DNA of 7,962 nucleotides from JANLUX01 sp031363705 (GTDB lineage Bacteria > Bacteroidota > Bacteroidia > AKYH767-A > OLB10): assembly GCA_031363705.1 (NCBI GenBank), contig JANLUX010000455.1, forward strand, positions 1 through 7,962, read 5' to 3'. Of this stretch, positions 1 through 6,020 are shown one piece after another. The number at the start of each line of letters is the position of its first letter. Within the stretch, counting starts at the first letter, position 1. The translations under genes were made by a program, and so were the position numbers. Under the pieces are notes generated by a model, which was not told the origin of the DNA, did not search any database, and saw only the letters and a list, made by a program, of their open reading frames with translations.

Positions 1-140
1 CATTTGCTGTGATTGATGATGTTAATTTTTTTCCTGCTGATACGTTATATTATGATGCATTAATTACAGATACTAGCGCAGGTCATAAGCGAATGACCGT
101 TTATTCCGCCACGGATACAGTGATTTATAGTGCGCAATAA
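1..140 (+). CDS. C-terminal end of an unrecognised protein (5' truncated)
   Basis: An open frame enters from the left edge (first full codon at 3) and stops at TAA 138-140, giving the last 45 residues of a protein. The tail is rich in Asp, Thr and Tyr, with stretches such as FFPADTLYYDALITDT and MTVYSATDTVIYSAQ, and looks like beta-strand-forming sequence. It lacks the usual T9SS ending (a beta strand with a Lys-rich terminus), and I do not recognise a family. The other two forward frames stop within the first 17 bases, so this is the only plausible plus-strand reading. It converges on the minus-strand lipoprotein gene at 525-968. No U-tract terminator follows. That it is a real gene is inferred only from frame openness and position. 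Confidence 0.5.
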   Translation, partial: FAVIDDVNFFPADTLYYDALITDTSAGHKRMTVYSATDTVIYSAQ

Positions 141-366
141 TGGTAGGAAATAGTTCAGGTGACAATTGACAAACCTTCCTCCCGGCTGATATCCGCCCCA
201 GTTTCCGCCAACACTATCACTAAACTTATCGCAGTCGAACTGCAATGCGTCCTCGCTTGTGGCAAAAAATGAAGTAAAAACTACATAGATAACAAGCACT
301 GCATTTCCTCCAGAAATAAACATCTGTTCTAATCAATCAATCTGGGTTCTCTACCTTCTTACAACT

Positions 367-396
367 ATTCAACAGGTTGCTTCCAGCATGACAGGG
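367..396. repeat. Degenerate dispersed repeat, copy 1
   Basis: The core TTGCTTCCAGCATGACAG matches the second copy at 425-454 (core TTGCTTCCATCATGACAG) with one difference, 58 bases apart. It also resembles the 'gattg(c/t)tt(c/t)gtgcct..gcaatg' part of the tandem array at 1061-1239. Seen directly: the similarity inside the window. Inference: these are decayed members of one intergenic repeat family. Confidence 0.55.
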
Positions 397-424
397 TCGG
401 TATATTCAACGCCTCCTTACATCT

Positions 425-454
425 ATTTCACAAATTGCTTCCATCATGACAGAG
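425..454. repeat. Degenerate dispersed repeat, copy 2
   Basis: This is the second copy of the element at 367-396. The segment AATTGCTTCCATCATGACAG is shared almost base for base. Flanking bases diverge, so the repeated unit is short (about 30 bases) and is not a duplicated gene fragment. Confidence 0.55.
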
Positions 455-488
455 AAGAGTTGAGTTCTTTGTAACAAGGTTATTCGAT

Positions 489-510
489 AGCGGATGGCGC
501 AGTGTCCGCT
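489..510 (-). terminator. Possible weak terminator hairpin after the lipoprotein gene
   Basis: AGCGGA (489-494) and TCCGCT (505-510) form a perfect 6-bp stem with a 10-base loop, 14 bases beyond the lipoprotein stop codon on the minus strand. There is no T tract after it, so it would be a poor intrinsic terminator. It could also serve the converging left-edge gene or be chance. Confidence 0.3.
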
Positions 511-524
511 TTGTGCTCGTTAGT

Positions 525-968
525 CTATCTGACTGTGTCTTTTTTATCCTTGTGAGCGCCTATTCCATAACCTACTCCGGAGCCCACTGCGCCCCCGATT
601 ACTCCGCCTACTACAGCTCCTTTGCCTTTGTCTTTACTGGTGGCTGCTCCGGTGACAGCTCCTGTTACTATGCCGGCTCCTGCTCCAATTAATGCACCTT
701 TGGTTTTGTTGCTCATGCCTTTTTTTGCTTCTGGTGTGGCGCTGTTACCGGAAGATGTCGTTGTTTGATTGTAAGTATGATTTGTAGTGGTGCTGTGTGC
801 ATGGTTTACCTGCTGCATGGAATCAATGGTATGTTGCTTTACCACGTTTGCAAGATTGACTGCATTAACGGAATCTATGATAGCCTGGCTACGCAGCTCA
901 TCTGTTTTGTGTGACTGATTGCAGGATACTATGATTAGTACTGCTGCTGTAATAAGTAGAGTTTTCAT
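525..968 (-). CDS. Small glycine-zipper lipoprotein
   Basis: The protein is 147 aa when started at the ATG at 968. That start gives a classic lipoprotein signal: MK, a hydrophobic run (residues 4-14), then the lipobox I13-V14-S15-C16, so Cys16 should be lipidated after signal peptidase II cleavage. Residues 17-85 are polar and probably disordered, rich in Thr, Asn, Ser and His. Residues 91-109 and 117-138 are two Gly/Ala-rich hydrophobic segments with GxxxG spacing (for example GALIGAGAGIVTG), a pattern typical of YMGG-like or glycine-zipper domains that pack helices in a membrane. A short Lys/Asp-rich tail ends the protein. The likely site is the cell envelope, anchored by lipid. Its exact role is unknown; relatives are often linked to envelope stress or called osmotically inducible lipoproteins, but nothing here shows that. 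An in-frame ATG at 1073 exists but would put 35 polar residues before the signal peptide, so I reject it. Confidence 0.8.
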   Translation of the reverse strand: MKTLLITAAVLIIVSCNQSHKTDELRSQAIIDSVNAVNLANVVKQHTIDSMQQVNHAHSTTTNHTYNQTTTSSGNSATPEAKKGMSNKTKGALIGAGAGIVTGAVTGAATSKDKGKGAVVGGVIGGAVGSGVGYGIGAHKDKKDTVR

Positions 969-1060
969 TGTTGTTATTTGTGGGATACCAACAAATCCGA
1001 TACCAGCAACGATGGGAGATTTGATTTCGGGAATTATATCCACAGGTTTTGGATAGATTG

Positions 1061-1239
1061 TGCTGGGAAGCATTACAGTTACTTCGTGCTCGCAATGTCG
1101 GGACTAACGGTTGGTTTATCTTAGACTGTTGGGAATGTATGACAGATTGTTTCGTGCCTCGCAATGCCTGGACTAACGGTTGGTTTATCTTAGACTGTTG
1201 GGAATGCATGACAGATTGCTTTGTGCCTACGCAATGACG
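1061..1239. repeat. 69-bp tandem repeat, about 2.5 copies
   Basis: Two near-complete units start at 1101 and 1170, 69 bases apart. Their first 37 bases are identical (beginning GGACTAACGGTTGGTTTATC). The rest differs by three substitutions (two C/T plus one T/C in the attg(t/c)tt(c/t)gtg stretch and its flank) and one inserted A in the second unit. A degenerate partial unit (about 1061-1100, TGCTGGGAAGCATTACAG then CTCGCAATG) precedes them. The TGACAGATTG...GCAATG half resembles an intergenic repeat type familiar from Bacteroidota genomes (established, from memory) and the copies at 367-396 and 425-454. It lies close upstream of the lipoprotein gene but not inside it. Confidence 0.8.
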
Positions 1240-1286
1240 AGACATCATCAAACAAGTTCAGTATGACGCAGAAGCATGAATAAATG

Positions 1287-1310
1287 GTGCACTGAGGAGT
1301 TGCAGTGCAC
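1287..1310 (-). terminator. Perfect 8-bp hairpin, possible terminator of the dehydrogenase gene
   Basis: GTGCACTG (1287-1294) and CAGTGCAC (1303-1310) are perfect inverted repeats around an 8-base loop, extendable by one G-T pair. It lies 113 bases past the stop of the minus-strand gene at 1424-3349. Reading on the minus strand, the bases after the stem (CATTTATTC) are only mildly T-rich, so termination is plausible rather than certain. A protein-binding dyad is the alternative. Confidence 0.4.
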
Positions 1311-1423
1311 TCCCGTTAACTATCGCGAAGAAAGGTGTTTAATAGATGAGCAGTGATCTGTTTTCTAAAAATTCAGTAGCTACATACTCTTGCTTTTGTT
1401 CTTGCGTTGCCCGGTACCCGTTT

Positions 1424-3349
1424 TTACTTATTGATAATTATTTTTTTCGTTATTGTTTTAGTTGCGTCAGAAACGGTGATAAGGTAAACTCCGTTAGCGA
1501 GTGTTTCAGCGTTGATGCGCTCAATGCTGTTGTCCATTAATTTTTGCATTACTGTGCGACCCTGTAAGTCGTTTATTTTCAGCGATGCATCCCCTACTCT
1601 GTTTCTTAAGGTGACATTAAATAAATCGCCTGAAGGGTTTGGGAAAATATCGAAGTCAGTGAGCCCGCTATTTGCAGGAGATGTGTTAACCATGGTAAAC
1701 GAACCCGGTGTGTAAACAACCACTAACTGGGGCTTATGCTGGGTAGCCTCTTTTGAATTATAGAGTGCCCGAATGGGAGTGCCGGATGTGTTGTTTAGTT
1801 TAATGGTAACTGCTGTGGCACCTGCATTTTTGAGTGCAATGATGAGGGAAGTGATATTCCACTCATAGTATTCCTTCACAGTGCCGCTAACAGTTGCTGT
1901 ATCGAGAATGGCGGGTTGAGCTACAGGCCTGGTATTCCAGGTTACTGTGCTTTCCTGCCAGGTGGTATCAGTGGAATAATGTGCTTCTACGGTGAGATCG
2001 GGAATGGTGTTGTTATTTAATCCACCATACACTCTTAACAGTGCGGAAGAAACTGTACCGGTGAAAGAGGTGAGATCAAACCTGAGAAAGGTTTCATAGT
2101 TTGATTCAGGAACAGAATCAACACGGGTGTAAAGGGTGTTTACTGTTCCATAATTCATATTAGAGAAGATGCCACCGCGCACGTAAGCATCAGCAACGGT
2201 AGTGAGCCGTGTGGTTACAGGGGCATTGCCATACACAATTTTGTAAATGGCTCCATCGCTTCTTGATGCGAAGTAGAGATTGCCGTCAGGACCGGTGACC
2301 ATGCCCACATGGTAACCTGCAATACCCGTAGCAAAATTGGATCGGGTAACATTGGTGCCGTTAATGGACAGCATATCAATCCAGCCATTGCAGAAGTCGA
2401 GGAAGAAATAATTGCCAATGTATGAGGGGGGATAATTGGTAGAATCAGGATTGAAGAAAGTACCCCCGGTGATGGCGCATCCCTCACCAATAGCAGTGCC
2501 ATGTGGATAGACGTAGATGGGATTGGTGAAAGCAGGATTAATGCTCATACCTTCATCAAAAGGCCATCCATAATTATTACCGCCCGTGGTGCAATCATTT
2601 ACTTCTTCCCATGCTGAAGCACCGGGATCGTTGACTAAAATTTTTCCTGTTATAGGTTGAATGGCGATGGTATAAGGATTCCTCATACCATAAGACCAAA
2701 CGCGCTGGCGTTGCGGGCTTCCTGTTGTAAAGGGATTGCCGGGAGGAACGCTTCCATCTGAATTGATACGCAACACTTTACCGAAGTAGGTATCTAAATC
2801 CTGCGCATTGGATCCTATATTATTTTCACCTACCCCCACATACATTGTTCCATCCGGAGCAAACTGGATAACGCCACCATTATGGTTAACACCCAACAAG
2901 GTATCGAGGTCGAGCACCACAGTTTCGCTACCCGGAACTACTGTATCACCGCTGGCAGTAAAACGGCTGATCCGGTTGTTTACCTGGCTGGGTAAGGTGT
3001 AATAGAGATATAAATAATTATTGATGCTGAAGTTGGGATCGAAAGCAATGCCGAGCAAACCGCGTTCGCCAACGGCACTCACAGTAACATGCATAAAAGG
3101 GCGTACCAGCAGGCTGCCATTTTTGATGATACGCACATCACCTGTTTGTTCAGCAACAAATATTCGTCCATCAGGAGCAAAGGCAAATAAGGTGGGTTGT
3201 GATAAGCCACTATCCACCAGCTGCAGGCTGAAACCGGCAGGAAAAGTTTGTGCTTTGGTGTTAAAAACACCTAAAAGGGTTAGTAATGTGCCCAAGAGGA
3301 AAAGATATTTTCTTCCGGGAAAAAAGTTTGTTAAAATACTAGTAAACAT
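1424..3349 (-). CDS. Secreted PQQ-dependent sugar (glucose/sorbosone) dehydrogenase-like protein with DNRLRE module and T9SS sorting domain
   Basis: The protein is 641 aa. Residues 1-34 are a signal peptide with likely cleavage after TKAQ. Residues about 38-373 are a six-bladed propeller of the glucose/sorbosone dehydrogenase family. Visible landmarks are GERGLLGIAFDPNF (94-107), NHNGG with His156 in the place of the catalytic base of soluble glucose dehydrogenase, GMRNP with Arg223 (PQQ-contact position), WEEVNDCTTGGNNYGWP (247-263), GCAITGG (290-296) and GPDGNLYF..DGAIYKI (353-371). These suggest periplasmic or extracellular oxidation of a sugar or alcohol with PQQ, substrate unknown. Residues about 383-547 match a DNRLRE/CBM96-like module (DAYVRGG, LRFDL, W464QESTVTWNTRP), probably carbohydrate binding. 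Residues about 566-641 are a type A T9SS sorting domain (FPNPSGD..., ending KKIIINK), so the protein should cross the outer membrane through T9SS. Position 95 is Glu where the Acinetobacter enzyme has Gln76; this alignment is by eye. The family call is firm and enzymatic activity is inferred. Confidence 0.9.
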   Translation of the reverse strand: MFTSILTNFFPGRKYLFLLGTLLTLLGVFNTKAQTFPAGFSLQLVDSGLSQPTLFAFAPDGRIFVAEQTGDVRIIKNGSLLVRPFMHVTVSAVGERGLLGIAFDPNFSINNYLYLYYTLPSQVNNRISRFTASGDTVVPGSETVVLDLDTLLGVNHNGGVIQFAPDGTMYVGVGENNIGSNAQDLDTYFGKVLRINSDGSVPPGNPFTTGSPQRQRVWSYGMRNPYTIAIQPITGKILVNDPGASAWEEVNDCTTGGNNYGWPFDEGMSINPAFTNPIYVYPHGTAIGEGCAITGGTFFNPDSTNYPPSYIGNYFFLDFCNGWIDMLSINGTNVTRSNFATGIAGYHVGMVTGPDGNLYFASRSDGAIYKIVYGNAPVTTRLTTVADAYVRGGIFSNMNYGTVNTLYTRVDSVPESNYETFLRFDLTSFTGTVSSALLRVYGGLNNNTIPDLTVEAHYSTDTTWQESTVTWNTRPVAQPAILDTATVSGTVKEYYEWNITSLIIALKNAGATAVTIKLNNTSGTPIRALYNSKEATQHKPQLVVVYTPGSFTMVNTSPANSGLTDFDIFPNPSGDLFNVTLRNRVGDASLKINDLQGRTVMQKLMDNSIERINAETLANGVYLITVSDATKTITKKIIINK

Positions 3350-3514
3350 ATCTTATTTTTTTGTCTGATTTCAGTGCGTAAAATTAGGGCTCTTTTACGA
3401 GATGATAAAACATTGATGCCAGGGGTGGAATATCATTATTCGTTTTTATTACAGGCTATAGTTTTACCTGGGCCACGATGGAATCGAAATATTCTTTAGT
3501 TGATAAAAGTATTT
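3350..3514. other. Upstream region of the dehydrogenase gene
   Basis: This short AT-rich gap lies between the dehydrogenase start and the terminator of the next minus-strand gene. It must contain the promoter of the dehydrogenase gene, since a strong terminator isolates that gene from the one upstream. On the minus strand the nearest match to the Bacteroidota -7 box is TAATTTTA (3379-3386), with one mismatch to TAnnTTTG and no TTG at the right distance, so I do not call a promoter. Confidence 0.4.
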
Positions 3515-3549
3515 AACAAAAAAAGGCTGCCTCTTTGTGGAGACAGCCT
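3515..3549 (-). terminator. Strong intrinsic terminator of the S74/T9SS gene
   Basis: On the minus strand AGGCTGTCTC and GAGGCAGCCT (3524-3549) form a 10-bp stem with one G-T pair and a 6-base loop (CACAAA). A run of seven T residues (complement of 3518-3524) follows directly. The stem starts 23 bases past the stop codon of the gene at 3573-4853. This is a textbook rho-independent terminator and makes read-through into the dehydrogenase gene unlikely. Confidence 0.9.
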
Positions 3550-3572
3550 CTTGTAAGAAGTGTAGAAAATAT

Positions 3573-4853
3573 TTATTTTGTCAGCACCATTATTTTACTT
3601 TCAACAGCTTTTCCGTTTACAAGTAAAGTATAAGTGTAGGTTCCTGAAGCTAATGAATTACCTGAAATACGTACCTGTCCGTATCCGGTTTTGGTAATAG
3701 ATTGGGATAGCATTTCCTGTCCTTCCAGATTCATCACTTTTAAAACAGCAGTGCTATTTGCCGGTAAATAATACTGTATGTTAGTTTCAGAGCTGAATGG
3801 GTTTGGATTATTTTGTTCAAGGCTTGGCTTATCATTTATCATTTGGTTATTTACATCTCCCCTCTGAGGTGAATAGCTTGTGCAGCACTGTGATAAAGCT
3901 GTTTCAAGGTTTTTAAGGGAAGTTTCCAACTCTTCAATTTTCTTTTGCTGTGCCTCTATTTTTGCTTCAGAAGTAAGTTGTTTACTGTCTAATGCTTTAA
4001 CGCCTACTAATAACAGCCCCTGCATATCAGCGAGGTTAACACCTAAACGATCGTTACCCACCTGACCTGGCTTACTGGAAACAGGAGAAACCACTTCTGC
4101 GGGCAATGACTGGGCTATCACACCGATGTGCGGTACTACGCGGGTTTCGTTTGTTTCAGTGTTGTAACGGAAAGTTGCGGATTCAATATTCCTGATATAA
4201 TCCATATACTTTCCATACTGATCAGCATTTATATCATTGATGTCTTTTTTAAGTCGCCTGTCACTTGATACTGTAAAAGCTGAAGCCTGAACAGGAGCAT
4301 AAGCATTGGTATTGTCCACCACCTGCAATCCCGCTGCATCGGTTCTGCCATAAAGAATGGTATAAACACTTGTTGCATCAGAACGCAAGATTATTCCCGG
4401 AAATAAACTTGCACCGGTATTGTTCAGACTTAAAGTAATTTCAGTGGGTGATGCCGGTGGGTTATTTATACGGGCAGCACTGATTCCTGTAAAATTATTA
4501 AATGCGCCTCCTCCACCAAATGTACTAAATCCGCCTACTCCTAAAGTACCTGATACAGTTGCATTGCCGGTGATTGATGTGGCACCATTTAATTTCGTGG
4601 TTCCAGTAACATGTAATTTGGCGGTTGGGGCTGTAATTCCAATTCCAAAATTACCTGATGAGGTAATAGTAGCGCGCACAGCATTGTTGGTTGTCAACCT
4701 TAATGGAATAGCATTGGTGGTTCCTAACTTACTGGCAGCAGTTGCGTTTGCATTTCCCGCAAGATTCCAGGATTGACCTTTAACAGATTGGCTGCTGATA
4801 ATTAATGATGCACCCAGCACCATTACGGTCATCAATTTTGTTTTTGTTTTCAT
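3573..4853 (-). CDS. T9SS-exported fibre-like protein with peptidase S74 intramolecular chaperone domain
   Basis: The protein is 426 aa. Residues 1-27 are a signal peptide (Lys-rich start, hydrophobic 7-20, cleavage near VKGQ). Residues 28-190 are Thr/Asn/Gly-rich with short repeating beta-type segments, including GNFGIGITAPTAKLHVTG (67-84), a motif usual in Bacteroidota fibre-like surface proteins. Residues about 196-290 match the S74 chaperone of endosialidases and phage tail fibres: S197-D198-RRL-K202-K, IGVIAQSLPAEVV (243-255) and GVNLADMQGLLLVGVKAL (271-288). Residues 291-322 form a coiled coil, as is usual after this domain. Residues 346-426 are a type A T9SS sorting domain (NPNPFSSETNIQYYLP, ending SKIMVLTK). 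It is probably a trimeric surface fibre or adhesin, partner unknown. It is transcribed alone: divergent neighbour upstream, strong terminator downstream. In known S74 proteins the chain is cut before the Ser of the SD motif, which here would part the stalk from the sorting signal. Confidence 0.9.
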   Translation of the reverse strand: MKTKTKLMTVMVLGASLIISSQSVKGQSWNLAGNANATAASKLGTTNAIPLRLTTNNAVRATITSSGNFGIGITAPTAKLHVTGTTKLNGATSITGNATVSGTLGVGGFSTFGGGGAFNNFTGISAARINNPPASPTEITLSLNNTGASLFPGIILRSDATSVYTILYGRTDAAGLQVVDNTNAYAPVQASAFTVSSDRRLKKDINDINADQYGKYMDYIRNIESATFRYNTETNETRVVPHIGVIAQSLPAEVVSPVSSKPGQVGNDRLGVNLADMQGLLLVGVKALDSKQLTSEAKIEAQQKKIEELETSLKNLETALSQCCTSYSPQRGDVNNQMINDKPSLEQNNPNPFSSETNIQYYLPANSTAVLKVMNLEGQEMLSQSITKTGYGQVRISGNSLASGTYTYTLLVNGKAVESKIMVLTK

Positions 4854-4860
4854 TTGTTTT

Positions 4861-4891
4861 TTGAATTAAGTTAATATGAAATTGAATTAAG
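4861..4891. repeat. Direct repeat TTGAATTAAG, 21-bp spacing
   Basis: The same 10 bases occur at 4861-4870 and 4882-4891, two helical turns apart, within 40 bases upstream of the S74 gene start. The spacing would put both copies on one face of the helix. In DNA this AT-rich, chance is a real possibility. Confidence 0.4.
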
Positions 4892-5122
4892 AGAATTCAT
4901 TTTTAAAAAATACATATTATTTAAAAAGTTAAAATTCATTCGGTACTCGTTCGGTCTGCAAAAGCTAATCATAAGTTAGATGATCTTTTAAGAGTAACTT
5001 TTGCGTTGTTAAAAGTATTAAAAATTTTAACAAAACAAAATTTTAATAAAAATATTTTTTTCAATAGGCAGATAAATGGATTCAGTGTGGCTGATAATGC
5101 GCATTCTTACGACTAAATTTTT

Positions 5123-5130
5123 TTACTTTG
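5123..5130 (+). promoter_or_regulatory. Possible -7 box of the methyltransferase gene
   Basis: TTACTTTG is one base off the Bacteroidota -7 consensus TAnnTTTG and is followed by C, as is common. It ends 19 bases before the ATG at 5150, which would give a short leader of about 12 bases. No TTG is seen at the -33 distance, so support is modest. Confidence 0.35.
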
Positions 5131-5149
5131 CATAATAAAATTAAAAAAC

Positions 5150-5962
5150 ATGGCAGAAACCACAACCAACATTTCGTTTGCAGGCAGTATTCCTAAATTA
5201 TATGACAGTGGACTGGGTCCTGTTTTTTTTGAACCTTATGCCATAGATATGGCGGATCGGATAGTTAAATTAAATCCGAACAAAATTCTTGAAACGGCAG
5301 CAGGCACCGGTCGTGTTACAGCTCATATTGTAAAAAACGTGAGTGAATCCGCTAAGATAACTGTGACAGATTTGAACCCGGATATGTTGGCTGTGGCAAA
5401 AGAAAAAATTACCGATAAGAGGATAACATGGCAACAGGCTGATGCTATTGATCTTCCTTTTGAGGAAAATAATTTTGATGCAGTGATAAGTCAGTTTGGT
5501 ATTATGTTCTATCCAGATAAGCTGAAGGGTATGCAGGAAGCTTTTCGTGTTTTGAAAAAAGGTGGCACTTATATTTTTAATGTGTGGGATAAAGTGGAAC
5601 ATAACCACATGGCTAAAACAGCACGTGAAATTATTACGCACTTTTTTGAAAATGATCCACCGGCATTTTACAATATACCGTTTGGCTTTAATGATACTGA
5701 CCATATTTCTGCTTTACTGAAGCAGGCAGGATTTACAAATATCAATTTTGAGATTGTGAAAAAAGAGGGAATTGCTGCATCGGCAGAAGAACTTGCAATG
5801 GGTTTAGTAGAAGGAAACCCTGTTGCCAATGCCATCAGGGAAAAAGATCCCACGGCAGTAGAAAAAATCAGGATTAAAGTTGCCAAGGTGTTGGCAGAGA
5901 ACTTCGGAAATGCTCCGTGCAAAGCTTCGCTGCAGGCAATTGTTTTTACTGCAAAGAAATAA
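5150..5962 (+). CDS. Class I SAM-dependent methyltransferase
   Basis: The protein is 270 aa and cytosolic, with no signal peptide. It has the Rossmann-type methyltransferase motifs in the standard order. Motif I is ILETAAGTGRVT (46-57), the SAM-binding glycine loop. Asp74 in VTDLNPDML closes strand 2 and should bind the ribose. QADAIDLPFEENNFDAVISQF (96-116) covers motifs II/III, and EAFRVLKKGGTYIFNVW (130-146) is the post-motif strand. This is the UbiE/Methyltransf_11 pattern. The N-terminal part (GSIPKLYDSGLGPVFFEPYA, 12-31) is shared by many stand-alone methyltransferases of this type. The C-terminal half (about 155-270) is the variable substrate cap, and the substrate cannot be told. MenG/UbiE itself is less likely because the N-terminal region does not look like that family. 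The ATG at 5150 follows an A-rich stretch, as is usual for Bacteroidota. The next gene on the same strand starts 58 bases downstream but has its own promoter. Confidence 0.88.
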   Translation: MAETTTNISFAGSIPKLYDSGLGPVFFEPYAIDMADRIVKLNPNKILETAAGTGRVTAHIVKNVSESAKITVTDLNPDMLAVAKEKITDKRITWQQADAIDLPFEENNFDAVISQFGIMFYPDKLKGMQEAFRVLKKGGTYIFNVWDKVEHNHMAKTAREIITHFFENDPPAFYNIPFGFNDTDHISALLKQAGFTNINFEIVKKEGIAASAEELAMGLVEGNPVANAIREKDPTAVEKIRIKVAKVLAENFGNAPCKASLQAIVFTAKK

Positions 5963-5982
5963 GTGATCACTACACTTTTGCC

Positions 5983-6013
5983 TTTTGTTAAAAAATTAGA
6001 AAGGTTATTTTTG
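5983..6013 (+). promoter_or_regulatory. Bacteroidota-type promoter of the acyltransferase gene
   Basis: TATTTTTG at 6006-6013 fits the -7 consensus TAnnTTTG exactly. TTTTG at 5983-5987 supplies the -33 TTG with an 18-base spacer, inside the usual range. The -7 box ends only 7 bases before the ATG at 6021, so transcription would begin at or next to the start codon. The consensus is established for Bacteroidota; use of this copy is inferred. Confidence 0.6.
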
Positions 6014-6020
6014 TCCGCTT

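Larger units (their letters stand above)
141..524. other. Gene-poor intergenic region between convergent genes
   Basis: These 384 bases lie between the stop of the left-edge gene and the stop of the minus-strand lipoprotein gene. No convincing coding frame is visible. The stretch holds two degenerate copies of a dispersed repeat (367-396 and 425-454) and a small hairpin (489-510). A minus-strand frame at 60-323 overlaps this region and is discussed under rejected items. Confidence 0.6.
969..1423. other. Intergenic region with tandem repeat array and hairpin
   Basis: This is the 455-base gap between two minus-strand genes. Bases 969-1060 are unique sequence directly upstream of the lipoprotein gene and should hold its promoter, but I find no TAnnTTTG box on the minus strand. 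Bases 1061-1239 are a repeat array, 1287-1310 is a hairpin, and 1311-1423 shows nothing notable. Open frames across the array are by-products of its 69-bp (3 x 23) period. Confidence 0.6.
4854..5149. other. Divergent AT-rich promoter region
   Basis: These 296 bases separate the minus-strand S74 gene from the plus-strand methyltransferase gene and should contain both promoters. Notable content is a 10-base direct repeat TTGAATTAAG at 4861-4870 and 4882-4891, and an all-AT inverted repeat TATTAAAA (5016-5023) / TTTTAATA (5041-5048). A TTACTTTG box lies near the plus-strand start. For the minus-strand gene the closest box is TAGCTTTTG (complement of 4959-4967 region), which has one base too many compared with TAnnTTTG. 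Confidence 0.5.

Noticed and set aside
60..323. Minus-strand frame of 87 codons with a hydrophobic N-terminal stretch
   Set aside because: It overlaps the left-edge gene by 80 bases, has no recognisable domain, and its second half (from about 140 down to 60) is simply antisense to that gene. The signal-like start (MFISGGNAVLVIYVVF) leaves a small chance of a secreted peptide or gene remnant.
969..1073. Longer lipoprotein start at the ATG at 1073
   Set aside because: It would add 35 residues before a textbook lipoprotein signal peptide and would begin inside the repeat array.
1049..1237. Plus-strand frame encoding a 23-residue repeated peptide (TNGWFILDCWECMTDCFVP)
   Set aside because: The repetition comes from the 69-bp DNA repeat. 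There is no promoter or plausible start context, and the antisense strand is equally open.
898..1251. Minus-strand frame of 117 codons across the repeat array and lipoprotein start
   Set aside because: It is also a product of the repeat period; it overlaps the lipoprotein signal peptide in another frame and has no domain.
4420..4776. Plus-strand frame of 118 codons inside the S74 gene
   Set aside because: It is antisense to the low-complexity Thr/Gly/Asn-rich stalk; its Pro/Val-rich composition is what antisense reading of that stalk gives.
5270..5704. Minus-strand frame of 144 codons inside the methyltransferase gene
   Set aside because: The plus-strand frame has all class I methyltransferase motifs; the antisense frame has Cys/His/Phe-rich composition without a domain.
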